From contig CBIHPK010000010.1 of the NCBI GenBank assembly GCA_966211675.1, positions 1-64,000 on the forward strand: DNA of 64,000 nt, written 5' to 3'. Positions 17,581 to 26,717 of the stretch are shown in pieces; the stretch's first letter is position 1; every line of letters starts with the position of its first letter. The translations under genes were made by a program, and so were the position numbers. Under the pieces are notes generated by a model. The model ran no database searches. It was not told the origin of the DNA and saw only the letters and a program-made list of their open reading frames with translations. The stretch comes from SCUS01 sp966211675. GTDB taxonomy: Bacteria; Myxococcota_A; Polyangia; Polyangiales; Ga0077539.

Positions 17581-18824
17581 TGCAGGTCTCCGCGCGCGTC
17601 CGGGGGAGGGAGGCGGTCGGGCTTCGCGAAGAGCACCACCGCGTCGTAGCCGCCGAAGGCCAGCGAGTGGTTGACCACCACGTCGGCTCGGCCACGCCCC
17701 GCGGTGTTGGCCACCACCGCCACGTCGCACTCCGGGTCGAGGGTCGTGTAGCCCGTGGTCGGGGGGTAGATCCCGCTGTTGATGGTCTCCACGCAGCTCA
17801 CGGCCTCGATGGCGCTCGCGGCCCCCATGCAGTGGCCGATGAGGCTCTTGATGGACGAGATGGGCACGCGTCGGTCGCCGAAGACCGCGCGCACGGCGGT
17901 GGACTCCACCGCGTCGTTGGCCTTGGTCCCGGTGCCGTGGGCGTTGATGAAGTCCACCCCGTCGACGGAGATCCCGGAGCGCCGGATGGCCTCGCGCAGC
18001 GCGTGGATGACCCCGGCCCCCGAGGGCTCCGGCCGGGTGATGTGGAAGCCGTCGCAGGCGAGGCCATAGCCGCCGACCTCGGCCAGCGCCGTCGCCCCGC
18101 GGCGCACCGCGTGCGCCTCGGACTCCAGCACCATCACCCCGGCGCCCTCGCCGACGATCAGCCCGTGGCGGTCGAGGTCGAAGGGCTGGCAGCGCTCCGG
18201 GGCCACCGCGCCGAGGCGAACGAAGCCCGCGAACTGAAGCTCCTGAAGGATCTCCGCGGCGCCGGTGATCACCACGTCCGCGCGGCCCGTGCGGATCAGG
18301 TCGGCCGCGTAGCCGATGGCGTAGTTGCCGGCGGCGCAGGCGGCCGGGAGCGTGAGCACGGTGCCCCGGCAGCCGAGCGCCTGGGCGGTCTCCATGGAGA
18401 CCAGGTAGGGCGCGCTCTTGGGGAGCACCCGCGGCGACATGGCGTCGGGGCCCTCGAGGATCCAGCGGGCGTCGAGCATCCCGCAGATGTCGGCCTCGCC
18501 CATGGTGGTGCCGAGCACCACGCTCGCCCGCTCGCTGCGCAGCGCGGCCTCGGTGAGCCCCGCGTCGCGCACCGCCATGCGGGCGGCGGCGAGCGCGAAG
18601 GCGCTGCAGCGCCCCGCGCGCCGGGTCTCGACCAGCGTGAGGTGGTCGCTCGCGACGAAGCCCTGCACCTCGGCGGCGAGCGTGCGCCCGAGGCGGGCGG
18701 CGTCGAAGGAGGTGATGGTGGAGGTCCCGCTTCGGCCTTCGACCATGGAGCGCCAGAAGGCCTCGCGCCCGAGCCCTACCGAGCTCACGACGCCCATCCC
18801 GGTAACGAGGACTCGCGGTGTCAT
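17577..18824 (-). CDS. Beta-ketoacyl-ACP synthase (FabF-like KS-alpha)
   Basis: 415 residues with the complete triad: C163 (TLPAACAAGN), H296 (INAHGTGTKAND) and H331 (SIKSLIGHCMGAA). It performs decarboxylative condensation of malonyl-ACP with an acyl chain. It overlaps the inactive KS partner that follows, is followed by the alpha-oxoamine synthase, and is divergent from two ACP genes starting about 240 bases away, so it most likely serves a dedicated pathway and not housekeeping fatty-acid synthesis. Housekeeping FabF is less likely because no fabD/fabG neighbours are present. Confidence 0.87.
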   Translation of the reverse strand: MTPRVLVTGMGVVSSVGLGREAFWRSMVEGRSGTSTITSFDAARLGRTLAAEVQGFVASDHLTLVETRRAGRCSAFALAAARMAVRDAGLTEAALRSERASVVLGTTMGEADICGMLDARWILEGPDAMSPRVLPKSAPYLVSMETAQALGCRGTVLTLPAACAAGNYAIGYAADLIRTGRADVVITGAAEILQELQFAGFVRLGAVAPERCQPFDLDRHGLIVGEGAGVMVLESEAHAVRRGATALAEVGGYGLACDGFHITRPEPSGAGVIHALREAIRRSGISVDGVDFINAHGTGTKANDAVESTAVRAVFGDRRVPISSIKSLIGHCMGAASAIEAVSCVETINSGIYPPTTGYTTLDPECDVAVVANTAGRGRADVVVNHSLAFGGYDAVVLFAKPDRLPPPDARGDLQ

Positions 18825-18955
18825 CTGCGCGCGCTATACCCGATGGCCGACCGGGCCAGCAAGCCGCGCCGCGGCGCGAATCACCCTGCCCACCGCCACG
18901 GCCGCTACGCACTGCGACCTCGCGGAAACGCTTGTTCTGCAAGGGATTGAGCGCC

Positions 18956-18984
18956 TTGACAGGGGGCACTATCGCTGCGATGTA
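18956..18984 (+). promoter_or_regulatory. Possible sigma-70-type promoter for the two ACP genes
   Basis: A perfect TTGACA (18956-18961) is followed after 17 bases by GATGTA, a poor -10 match. It points toward the ACP genes, about 80 bases before the first ATG. The -35 match is unusual in this GC-rich context, but the weak -10 keeps confidence low. Confidence 0.35.
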
Positions 18985-19061
18985 CGCCGCGCGTTGTGGG
19001 GTCGCAGGGACCCCGCACGCACGGCCTTCACCGAACCAGAAGCACGGAGCGCGGCACCGCC

Positions 19062-19313
19062 ATGATCGCACGAGACGAACTGCTCAACACCTTCCGCCGG
19101 ATCGCGAGCGAGGTCGCGGAGAAGGAGATCCCGCTGCCCACCGAGACCACGCCCATCAGCGACCTCGGCATCGACTCCCTCGGCATGCTCGAGATCGTCG
19201 GGAGCATGGAGCGCGAGTTCAAGATCCAGATCCCGGACGACCAGCTCGTCGGCATCTCGACGGTCGCGCAGCTCGTCGACCTCGTGCAGAAGCGCACCGA
19301 CAAGGTCGCCTGA
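19062..19313 (+). CDS. Acyl carrier protein 1
   Basis: 83 residues starting MIARDELLNTF. The phosphopantetheine Ser lies in DLGIDSLGMLEI, the canonical (D/E)LGxDSL motif, and the small acidic four-helix fold length fits ACP. The ORF could extend upstream, but this ATG gives the usual ACP start. It is followed after 5 bases by a second ACP and is divergent from the KS/KS-beta/oxoamine synthase operon, so it probably carries the acyl chain for that pathway. Confidence 0.88.
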   Translation: MIARDELLNTFRRIASEVAEKEIPLPTETTPISDLGIDSLGMLEIVGSMEREFKIQIPDDQLVGISTVAQLVDLVQKRTDKVA

Positions 19314-19318
19314 TCGCC

Positions 19319-19573
19319 ATGTCCAGCAACGCCACGTTGAAGGAAGACCTCCGCGCGCTCATCGCGGAGATCATCGAGAAGGACGCGAGCGAGATCGGCG
19401 ACGACGTGCTCCTGCGCGACCTCGGCGTCGACTCGATGCAGGCCATCGAGATCATCTCGGACATCGAGCGCCGCTATCAGCTCAAGATCGCCGAGAGCGA
19501 GTTCAAGAACATCACCACGCTCTCCAGCGTGCACCGCTTCGTCGAAGAGAAGCTCGCCGCCCGCGCGGGCTGA
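19319..19573 (+). CDS. Acyl carrier protein 2
   Basis: 84 residues starting MSSNATLKEDLRAL. The phosphopantetheine site is DLGVDSMQAIEI. The two ACPs differ clearly in sequence, so they may carry different intermediates, for example starter and extended chain, or one may serve the oxoamine synthase as tandem ACPs do in PigH-type enzymes (inference). It overlaps nothing and ends 29 bases from the tRNA-Leu gene. Confidence 0.88.
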   Translation: MSSNATLKEDLRALIAEIIEKDASEIGDDVLLRDLGVDSMQAIEIISDIERRYQLKIAESEFKNITTLSSVHRFVEEKLAARAG

Positions 19574-19602
19574 GCCTCCCTCTCCAATCCCCCCTACAAG
19601 AC

Positions 19603-19691
19603 TGGTGTCGGCGGCGGGAGTCGAACCCGCACGAGGTTCTTAGCCTCCGGAGGTTTTAAGCCACCTGCGTATGCCATTCCGCCACGCCGAC
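19603..19691 (-). tRNA. tRNA-Leu (anticodon UAA), CCA encoded
   Basis: 89 bases including CCA. Acceptor arms GTCGGCG/CGCCGAC pair fully, the discriminator is A, the T arm is GCGGG-TTCGACT-CCCGC, and the long variable arm (GAGG-CTAAGAA-CCTC) marks a class II tRNA. The anticodon loop CTTAAAA gives UAA. The anticodon stem GGTGG/CCTCC holds a T-T mismatch at its centre. Confidence 0.93.
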
Positions 19692-19796
19692 AGTCGCCGC
19701 GCATAGTGCACGACGACGACGGGCGCGGGCGAACTGAATCGCGCCGCGCCCGCACATCGACCGGCGCCCTCACGGGCCCGGCGCCGGGGTGTAGCC

Positions 19797-22700
19797 TCAG
19801 GGCAGCGGGAACACCCGCACGCCCCACCGCCGCGTCGAGGCGTCGGAGAGGTCGCGCCAGTAGGTTCCGACGCGGCCGCCGGAGACCGTGGCCCAGTAGC
19901 CGGTGTGGTTCATCGAGTCGAGGACGCTGCGGGTCCAGGTCGCGGCCATACCCGACCCGGTAAGCGCCGCGAGGCGGAGCGTGCCCACGGTGGTGTCCTG
20001 GTACACGACCCGCGGACCGGCGGCGCCGACGGTCACCGCGGCGCCGTCGCCGACGATGTGCCGCCCGTCGTCGAAGGTCGACATGGCCGCGACGCCGGAG
20101 CCGTCGTCGATGACCGCGGGCTCGCCCATCGGGCGCCCGCCGACCACGCGGAGGTACATCAGCCGCTCCTCCCAGCCGTCGACGTACGCGACGTGGACGG
20201 TGCCGTTGGCCTCCATCGCCGCCCCCGCGGAGAGCCCGCGGTCGCCGCCGTCGCGCATCATGGCCCCCTCGCCGTCGAGGATCACCGGAGCCGCGAAGCG
20301 ACCCGACGCGTCGCCCTGGGCGAAGAGCAGGTTGCCGCGGTCGCGGTGATAGAAGACCAGCGCCGGGCGGCCCATGCCGTCGACCAGCAGGTTGATGTAG
20401 AGCGCGCCGGGGGGGAGGTCCTCCACCCAGTTGCGGTCATAGACGTCCTGGCAGGTGGTGCCGACGCAGGCCTGGCCCGCGCCGCAGGTCGCCATGCAGG
20501 TGCCCGCCGGGGCGCAGCGCCCGGTGCTCTTCACGCAGGCGCGCCCGGTGGGGCAGTCCGCGGCGCGGCAGGCGCTCGCGACGGTCACGGCGTCCGCGAT
20601 GGTCCAGTCGCTGGCCCGCGCGGGGCTGGCGCTGTTGCCGCGGGCGACGCGCACCACGGCGGTCACCGCGCCGTCGGCCGCGACGTTGACCGCGCGGTAG
20701 GCGACGAGCGGCGTCCCGTCGGAGAGCAGCGCCAGCGAGGCGTAGCGGCCGTTGGCGCCGTTGGTGTCGACGTCGTGCGAGGTCCACGCGGTGCCGTTGT
20801 ACGCGGCGAACTTCAGCCGGTCGTGCGTGGTGTCCCAGTACGCGACCCGGGGCTGGCCCGCGGCGTTGAGGGCGATGCTGTTGAAGCGGCCCACGTCGTC
20901 GCCGGGGGTGCTCACGCCGTTGCGCCAGCCCATCGGATCACCGGTGACCATCCCATCGGTCGGGACGCCGTCCACGTGGGTCCAGGCGACCGAGCTGGTC
21001 TCCTGGCTCCAGCGCCCGACGACGAGGTCGCCGTAGCGAGATCCGTCGTTGGGCTCGCCGGGCGAGTAGGCGGACATCCAGAGCGCTCCATCGGCGGCGG
21101 CCGCCATGTGGAGGTGCGACCCGACCGCGCCGGCGTTGAGCGGCGGGAGGCGCTCGCAGCGGCACGCCGCGTTGTCGTAGGCGCAGGTCGCGGCGTTGAA
21201 GGTGGGGCTGCCCATCGGGCCGAAGCCCGGCATGCAGTCGGGGCAGGCGGGCGGGGTCGTGCACATGCCCGAGGTGGCGCAGAGGTTCTGCCCCGACTCG
21301 CACATGACCGTCGAGCCCATGTCCCCGGTGGGACCGGCGTCGCCGTTGCCGCCGTCCTGGAGGACGCCGGTGGCCTCCTCGGCGCAGCCCGAGGCCACGA
21401 CGCCGGTGGAGGCCACCATGAGCGCCGTCGCGACCCTCGCGCTGGCCCTGCGACGGCGGCGCGCCGCGATCACCACGCCCGCGGCGAAGAGCCCGAGCAG
21501 GCCCGCCGAGCCGTGGCCGCCGGCGCTGGAGGAGCTCCCGACGCGGCAGCCGCAGCCGCCGCTGGAGGGGTCGGTGCCGCGACCGCCGCGGATCAGCGAC
21601 TGCCGGGTGATGACCCGCTCGGTGACGTTACCCGCGGAGTCGCGGACGCGCACCACGATGCGCACGGCCCCTTCGGGCACCGCGACGCGGTCCGAGGCGC
21701 CCCACTCGGTGGCGGGCGCGTCGTCGAACTGGAAGGAGTACTCGAGCGCGTCGGACTGGTTGTCCGTGGCTTCGGCGACGACGAGGTCGTGGTCGAAGCG
21801 AGTGGTCAGCTCCGGGGCGACCGGGTCGACGATAAAGGTGAACTGCGCGGGCTCCTCGTCGGCGCTCTGCGGCTCACCGGCGATGCGGGCGCGCACCTCG
21901 ATGGTGTGCAGGCCGGGGCTCGCGAGCGCGAAGTCCTGCACCTCGTAGCGGGTCTCGGCGGAGAAGCTCGACCAGGTCTGGCGGTCGAGGCGCCAGCTGT
22001 ACTCGGCGTCGTGGCCGAAGTCGTTCGGGGTCGAGACGTGGAAGCTCACGCGGGGGAGGTTCTCCCGGCGGAAGCCGTCGGCGGTGAAGAAGTCCGGGCT
22101 GACCCGGACGCCGTCGAGCGCCGCGGCGGTGTCGAGGGTGACGGTGCTGGTGCGCGCCCCGGCGGGCGTGAAGGCGATGCCCGCGAAGAGGCCGAGGAAG
22201 CGGTTGGCGCCCTCGGTGACGCCCTGCACGCCGTTGGGGGGGATGGTCACCTGGATGCGTCCGAGGGCCATGCCGCCGCTGCCCGGGATGTCGAAGCCCG
22301 GGATGCTGATCGGCGCGAGGCCGCCGCCGAGCATGCCGAGCGCGGGCGCGAGGATCGCCTGGAGCGAGGTCCCGATGAGCGCGGGGTTGTTCGACAGCAG
22401 GGTGTTGTTGGTGACGGAGATGTTCTCGGTGCGGAGCATCCCGAGGCGCGGGCGAAGGCCGCCGGCGTCCGGCTCCAGGTTGACCCCGACGATGGCGTCG
22501 GTGGTGAGGGTCATGAAGCGGACGTACCGCTCCTCGCTCCAGGCGTAGAAGTCGAGCGCGAGGCGGGGCAGGCGGATGTTGAGCAGCGGGTCCGTGTCGA
22601 CGTTGGTGCCGCGCCCGAGGCGCACCACCGGGGGCTGCTGCGGGCGCAGCAGGATCGCGACCGGCCCGGTGGTCTGCGGGAAGAGGAGCTGGCGCATGGA

Positions 22701-23987
22701 GCTCAGCGCCGGGAGGATGCTGAAGGTGCCCGCGGAGATCTGCTGGCTCAGGTTGGTGCCCACGCCGAGGCAGAGCGTGCCCGCGTCCCAGAGCTGGTAG
22801 GCCGAGTAGTTGAGGTACTCCTCCGCGATGCCGATGCCGAGGTCCGCGGGGGTCGAGGTGCCGGGCACCACGTTGGCGCGCAGGGCCATGTACTCCGGGA
22901 TCACCGGGATGGCCGGCGGCGGGATGCGCGGGACGCAGGCGTTGTGCGCCGTGGACTGCATCGCGCCGAACATGTTGATGGTCATGCCGCCGTTGATGAC
23001 CTGCGCGTCGCGCATCGGGTCGCCGGCCGCGAGCGTGTAGCGGACGTTGGCGCGCACGCCGGGCGAGAGCGAGGCGAAGAGCGCGCCGAAGTTGCCCGCG
23101 CCGTCGGTGCCGAGGAGCGTCGGGACGTTGCTGTTGTCCGGGTAGACGCAGGTGCCGCTGCGGTCGGTGGTGCCCGTGGGGCAGCCCGGCGGGTTGGGCA
23201 TCGAGCGCTGCGCGAGGGCGTTGGAGATGGGGCCGAGCGCGCCGCTGATCTGCCCGCGCACCTGGCCGATGATGGTGCCGCGCAGGAGGTTGACGATGCC
23301 GCAGACCCAGCTGCCCGAGCAGCTGATGTCGGCGTCCTCGATGCCCTCCCCGGGGGTCTCCTGCACCACGTCGCCGGAGCCGGTGGGCGAGACGAGGTCG
23401 GCGCGGTGGTAGTCCATCCGCGGCGCGTGGGTGTCTCGCCGGATCGTCGCCTTCGTCGACACGCCGATGTAGGGGTGGCTCCCTCGCGCGGTGTTGATGT
23501 TGAGCGTGGGCGACGCGATGGTGCCGCAGAAGGTGCCGCCGCAGGAGTCGCTGCAGGAGCCGACGCAGGCGCGGATGGGGATGTCGCCGTTGACGATGAT
23601 GCGCGCGCGGACGTTGATCGCGTTGGGGTCGGCGAAGCTCAGGTCGAGCGCGCCGGCCGTGGGGAGGCTGATCGCGATGTTGCAGCGCCCCGAAGGACAG
23701 ACGATCGCGCGTCCGACGGTGAGGTTCTGCGAGAGCGTGGGCACCGGGATGCCGCCGCCGACCAGGCCGCCGAGCAGGCCCGGCGCGACCGCCTCGACGC
23801 GGTTGAGGCCGTTCTCCGAGAGGCGGATCTGCGCCGCTCGCGGGATGCGCGTCTCTGGCGCCAGGGGATAGCCGCCTGGGATCGGCGCGATCGCCCCTCC
23901 CGCACAGCCGGAGCAACCACCGCCGCTACATCCTGAGACCAGGACCACGGCGATCATCCAGTAGACCCTACGCAGCGTCGACCACAT
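19797..23987 (-). CDS. Large two-part lipoprotein: MYXO-CTERM protein fused in frame to a second lipobox protein
   Basis: 1396 residues with no stop. The N-terminus is a lipoprotein signal (MWSTLRRVYWMIAVVLVSGC, lipid Cys 20) followed by a Cys-rich, beta-rich body. Residues 811-847 form a complete MYXO-CTERM signal: GCGC, then a hydrophobic helix (GLLGLFAAGVVIA), then RRRRR. Immediately after this comes MVASTGVVASGC, a lipobox with Cys 868, followed by a Gly/Asp-rich linker and a second domain with repeated YWD/FYHRD, GxPxVAYW-type strings that suggest a beta-propeller. Two surface proteins therefore appear joined, or the downstream half starts internally. The function of each part is unknown; both would be envelope-exposed. 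Confidence 0.7.
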   Translation of the reverse strand: MWSTLRRVYWMIAVVLVSGCSGGGCSGCAGGAIAPIPGGYPLAPETRIPRAAQIRLSENGLNRVEAVAPGLLGGLVGGGIPVPTLSQNLTVGRAIVCPSGRCNIAISLPTAGALDLSFADPNAINVRARIIVNGDIPIRACVGSCSDSCGGTFCGTIASPTLNINTARGSHPYIGVSTKATIRRDTHAPRMDYHRADLVSPTGSGDVVQETPGEGIEDADISCSGSWVCGIVNLLRGTIIGQVRGQISGALGPISNALAQRSMPNPPGCPTGTTDRSGTCVYPDNSNVPTLLGTDGAGNFGALFASLSPGVRANVRYTLAAGDPMRDAQVINGGMTINMFGAMQSTAHNACVPRIPPPAIPVIPEYMALRANVVPGTSTPADLGIGIAEEYLNYSAYQLWDAGTLCLGVGTNLSQQISAGTFSILPALSSMRQLLFPQTTGPVAILLRPQQPPVVRLGRGTNVDTDPLLNIRLPRLALDFYAWSEERYVRFMTLTTDAIVGVNLEPDAGGLRPRLGMLRTENISVTNNTLLSNNPALIGTSLQAILAPALGMLGGGLAPISIPGFDIPGSGGMALGRIQVTIPPNGVQGVTEGANRFLGLFAGIAFTPAGARTSTVTLDTAAALDGVRVSPDFFTADGFRRENLPRVSFHVSTPNDFGHDAEYSWRLDRQTWSSFSAETRYEVQDFALASPGLHTIEVRARIAGEPQSADEEPAQFTFIVDPVAPELTTRFDHDLVVAEATDNQSDALEYSFQFDDAPATEWGASDRVAVPEGAVRIVVRVRDSAGNVTERVITRQSLIRGGRGTDPSSGGCGCRVGSSSSAGGHGSAGLLGLFAAGVVIAARRRRRASARVATALMVASTGVVASGCAEEATGVLQDGGNGDAGPTGDMGSTVMCESGQNLCATSGMCTTPPACPDCMPGFGPMGSPTFNAATCAYDNAACRCERLPPLNAGAVGSHLHMAAAADGALWMSAYSPGEPNDGSRYGDLVVGRWSQETSSVAWTHVDGVPTDGMVTGDPMGWRNGVSTPGDDVGRFNSIALNAAGQPRVAYWDTTHDRLKFAAYNGTAWTSHDVDTNGANGRYASLALLSDGTPLVAYRAVNVAADGAVTAVVRVARGNSASPARASDWTIADAVTVASACRAADCPTGRACVKSTGRCAPAGTCMATCGAGQACVGTTCQDVYDRNWVEDLPPGALYINLLVDGMGRPALVFYHRDRGNLLFAQGDASGRFAAPVILDGEGAMMRDGGDRGLSAGAAMEANGTVHVAYVDGWEERLMYLRVVGGRPMGEPAVIDDGSGVAAMSTFDDGRHIVGDGAAVTVGAAGPRVVYQDTTVGTLRLAALTGSGMAATWTRSVLDSMNHTGYWATVSGGRVGTYWRDLSDASTRRWGVRVFPLP

Positions 23988-24192
23988 CAGGACGATCCTC
24001 TTGCCGCGACGACGCGGCTGCTGGAGATGGGCGACGCGCAGGGCACCGGCGCGCCGTCCCCATAAGACGAATGGCGCGCACAGTACGGCGGCATCGCGTC
24101 CCGGGTAAAGCCAGGACGTGACGCGCTTCAGTGGGTCGTGAATGGCGGAGGGAGGAAAGGGCTCGAAGCCACGGGGACCGCGGCGGAGCGGC

Positions 24193-25200
24193 TTACTGGG
24201 CGATGTTGGCGGAGATCGCCGCGAAGTTGGCGCGGAGGTGGTAGGCCGGCATGCCGTTGACCATGGTGTCCGGCTGACGCGCCCAGCCCGACTGCGGATC
24301 GGTCATGCAGTTGGCGCCCGAGATGATGTTGCAGAGGGGCGTCGGGTTGCCGCCGATGGTGACGCTGACCATCTTGGCATTCTCGACCGTGATGTCGGCG
24401 TCCACGACGCCGTAGGGCTGGTCGCAGCTGTCCTCCGTCAGCCAACGGCTGGTGGTCTCGGTGTAGCGCCCGCCGGCCGCGAGGCCGCCGCCGATGCAGC
24501 CGCGGTCGGCCGTGAGGTGAACGTTGCTGATGCGCGCGTTGTCCATCGGCAGCTGGGTGAGCAGCATGGTGCCCGCCTCGTCGCTGAAGATCGGGATGTT
24601 GACCGTGGTGGTCACCGTCGCGGTGGTCGCGCGGGTGCCGGTCACGGTGACCGAGCCGGAGACCGGGTTGTACCGGTTGGGCGTCGCGCCCGGGCCGTTG
24701 TTGTTGAAGAACGCGAACTGGCCGTCCATCAGGCCGACGCCGGTGGAGCCGTGCGTGTACATCGGGTTGAGGCCGCCGGTGCGGAAGGTGTTGGCCGCGA
24801 GGTCGAGCTGGAGGCCCCAGAGGAAGGTGCCGCGCTGAAGGGTCGGGTTGACCGTCGAGAGGATGGCCGCGCTCGCGAGCGCCGCCGGCTGCGTGATCTT
24901 GATGTACGTGAGGCGATAGCCCGGGCGCATCACGTTGTTCATGTAGCGGTTGTGCGGACAGACCGGGTCGGTCGTGCACTGGAAGTACGGCACCGGGCCG
25001 CCGTCGACCGGGGGCGCGCTGCAGGAGGTCATGTTGGCGGCCGGGTCGGCGATGGGCGTCGGGGTACAGACGCCAGTGTCGGCGCCGCCCGTGTCGCCCT
25101 GCGGGCCGCTGTCGGTCGCGGGGGTGGCGGGATCGTCGCTACAGGCGCCGAGGGAGCCCGCGAGGACACTGGTGAGAAGAAGGGTCGAGAAACGGTTCAT
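24193..25200 (-). CDS. Secreted lipoprotein, function unknown
   Basis: 335 residues starting at ATG 25200 with GGAGG five bases upstream. Lipoprotein signal MNRFSTLLLTSVLAGSLGAC, then a short Thr/Asp/Pro/Gly linker typical of myxobacterial surface lipoproteins, then a beta-rich domain with scattered Cys pairs (TTDPVCPHN, ADRGCIGGG, TEDSCDQPYG). I recognise no named family. Its stop lies about 200 bases from the large lipoprotein start on the same strand, so they may or may not be cotranscribed. Confidence 0.68.
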   Translation of the reverse strand: MNRFSTLLLTSVLAGSLGACSDDPATPATDSGPQGDTGGADTGVCTPTPIADPAANMTSCSAPPVDGGPVPYFQCTTDPVCPHNRYMNNVMRPGYRLTYIKITQPAALASAAILSTVNPTLQRGTFLWGLQLDLAANTFRTGGLNPMYTHGSTGVGLMDGQFAFFNNNGPGATPNRYNPVSGSVTVTGTRATTATVTTTVNIPIFSDEAGTMLLTQLPMDNARISNVHLTADRGCIGGGLAAGGRYTETTSRWLTEDSCDQPYGVVDADITVENAKMVSVTIGGNPTPLCNIISGANCMTDPQSGWARQPDTMVNGMPAYHLRANFAAISANIAQ

Positions 25201-25319
25201 GAATACCTCCGCGATCGCTGATCGATGTGTGCACGCAGGGTAAGGAAGCCCCGATCGCCCGCGCGGCGCGGACGGTACGCGAAGCCTCCAGGGCCCGCAA
25301 GCGGCTGTCTGACGGGCTC

Positions 25320-26231
25320 TCAGATGTTGTCGTAGTGGACGAGGCGGCCGAAGGCGCGGACGCGCTCCTGGACGTGCGCCTCGGTGGCGTCGACGACGCC
25401 CTTGGTGCCGTACTGCTCGACGCAGAGCGAGGCGACCGCGGAGCCGTGCACCACCGCGCGGCGCATCGACGCGCCGGTGATCGGGCCCTGAGCGTCGAGG
25501 TAGCCGAGCATGGCGCCCGCGAAGGTGTCGCCCGCGCCGGTGGGATCGACCACCTCCTCGAGCGGATAGGCCGGCGCGTGGAAGGCCCCGTGGTCGTCGA
25601 AGAGGAAGGCCCCGTACTCGCCCTGCTTCACGACGACGCGGTTCGGGCCGAGGGCGCGGAGCGCGCGGCCCACTTTGGCGATGACCTTGTGACCGGACAG
25701 GTCGCGGGCCTCCTCCTCGTTGATGATCAGCAGGTCGATGCGGCGCAGCAGCCGGAGCAGGGCTTCGGGGGTGCCCTTGATCCAGAAGTTCATGGTGTCG
25801 GCGGCGACGAGCTCGGGCTTCTGCGCCTGGTCGAGCACCTCGGACTGCAGGTCCGGGTGGATGTTGCCGAGCAGCACCACGCGCGAGCTGCGGTAGCTCT
25901 CCGGGAGCGTCGGGCGGAAGTGCTCGAAGACGTTGAGCCGGGTGTCGAGCGACTCGCGCGACGAGAGGTCGGCGTTGTAGCGCCCGTGCCAGCGGAAGGT
26001 CTCGCCCTCCACGATCTGCACGCCGGCGAGGTCGACCCGGCGCGAGGCCAGGGTCTTCAGGGTGGCGTCGGGGAAGTCCTTGCCCACGACGCCGACCATC
26101 CGCACGTCGGTGTAGAGGCCCGCCGAGAGCGAGGCGAAGGTGGCCGAGCCACCGACCAGCTCGTGCCGCTCGCCCGTGCTCGAGAACTCCACGGTGTCGA
26201 CGGCCATCGATCCAACGATCAGAACACTCAC
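25320..26231 (-). CDS. PfkB-family carbohydrate/nucleoside kinase
   Basis: 303 residues from GTG 26231, preceded by AGGAGAG. The first motif is VGSMAVDTVEF, substrate loop GGSATFASLSAG, and the PfkB second signature DPTGAGDTFAGAMLG carries the catalytic Asp. Close motif match to the adenosine/ribokinase branch that phosphorylates a sugar or nucleoside from ATP. The middle segment NEEEARDLSG is family-typical. Specific substrate is uncertain; no pathway genes are adjacent. Confidence 0.87.
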   Translation of the reverse strand: MSVLIVGSMAVDTVEFSSTGERHELVGGSATFASLSAGLYTDVRMVGVVGKDFPDATLKTLASRRVDLAGVQIVEGETFRWHGRYNADLSSRESLDTRLNVFEHFRPTLPESYRSSRVVLLGNIHPDLQSEVLDQAQKPELVAADTMNFWIKGTPEALLRLLRRIDLLIINEEEARDLSGHKVIAKVGRALRALGPNRVVVKQGEYGAFLFDDHGAFHAPAYPLEEVVDPTGAGDTFAGAMLGYLDAQGPITGASMRRAVVHGSAVASLCVEQYGTKGVVDATEAHVQERVRAFGRLVHYDNI

Positions 26232-26296
26232 GATGAACTCTCCTGGTGCCGCGCGTCGCGGCGGGCACCGTCCCTACCGTGCCCGACGCGGCCCGG

Positions 26297-26716
26297 TCAA
26301 CGCCCCGCGTCCCTTGCATAGGGAGCCCGCTCGACGCGCACGTCCTCCTCGCGGTCGGCCCGGCGCACCCGCAGCACCACCACGGTGCCCACCTCGCCCC
26401 GCAGCCGGGCGACCAGCTCGGCGGGCGAGTGACCGCGCACGGGCTGACCGTCGATGGCCACGATCGTCGCCCCGTGCCGCAGCCCCGCCCTCCCCGCCGC
26501 GCCCCCTTCGGGCACCCGATCGAGCACCAGCACCCCCTCCGACGGCCGGTGACGCAGCGTCGCTCCGATGCCGCCGGGCCACGCTCCTCCAAGGTTTCCG
26601 ATGCTCGGAGCCCCGGTGGCGCACCCCAGCGCCAGGCCCGCGAGCAGGAGCAGAGAGGGGAGGCGTGTACCATTCGCTTGCGCCGCCGGGGCGGAGGCGC
26701 GACCATCGCGCGCCAC
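26297..26716 (-). CDS. Small PDZ-domain lipoprotein
   Basis: About 140 residues from GTG 26716. A lipobox-type signal (LPSLLLLAGLALGC) is followed by a PDZ-like core: GIGATLRHRPSEGVLVLDRVPEGGAAGRAGLRHGATIVAID (spans about residues 45-90), ending in VVVLRVRRADREEDVRVERAP. Such single-PDZ lipoproteins bind peptide termini. The start is uncertain because the divergent kinase start lies only one base away; if the GTG is right, the two leaders are back to back with almost no room for promoters, so one of the starts may lie further inside. Confidence 0.6.
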   Translation of the reverse strand: MARDGRASAPAAQANGTRLPSLLLLAGLALGCATGAPSIGNLGGAWPGGIGATLRHRPSEGVLVLDRVPEGGAAGRAGLRHGATIVAIDGQPVRGHSPAELVARLRGEVGTVVVLRVRRADREEDVRVERAPYARDAGR

Positions 26717-26717
26717 C

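Noticed and set aside
19905..23936. 1343-residue plus-strand open frame opposite the large lipoprotein
   Set aside because: Pure antisense shadow of a real gene, with Arg/Gly/His/Val bias and no motif.
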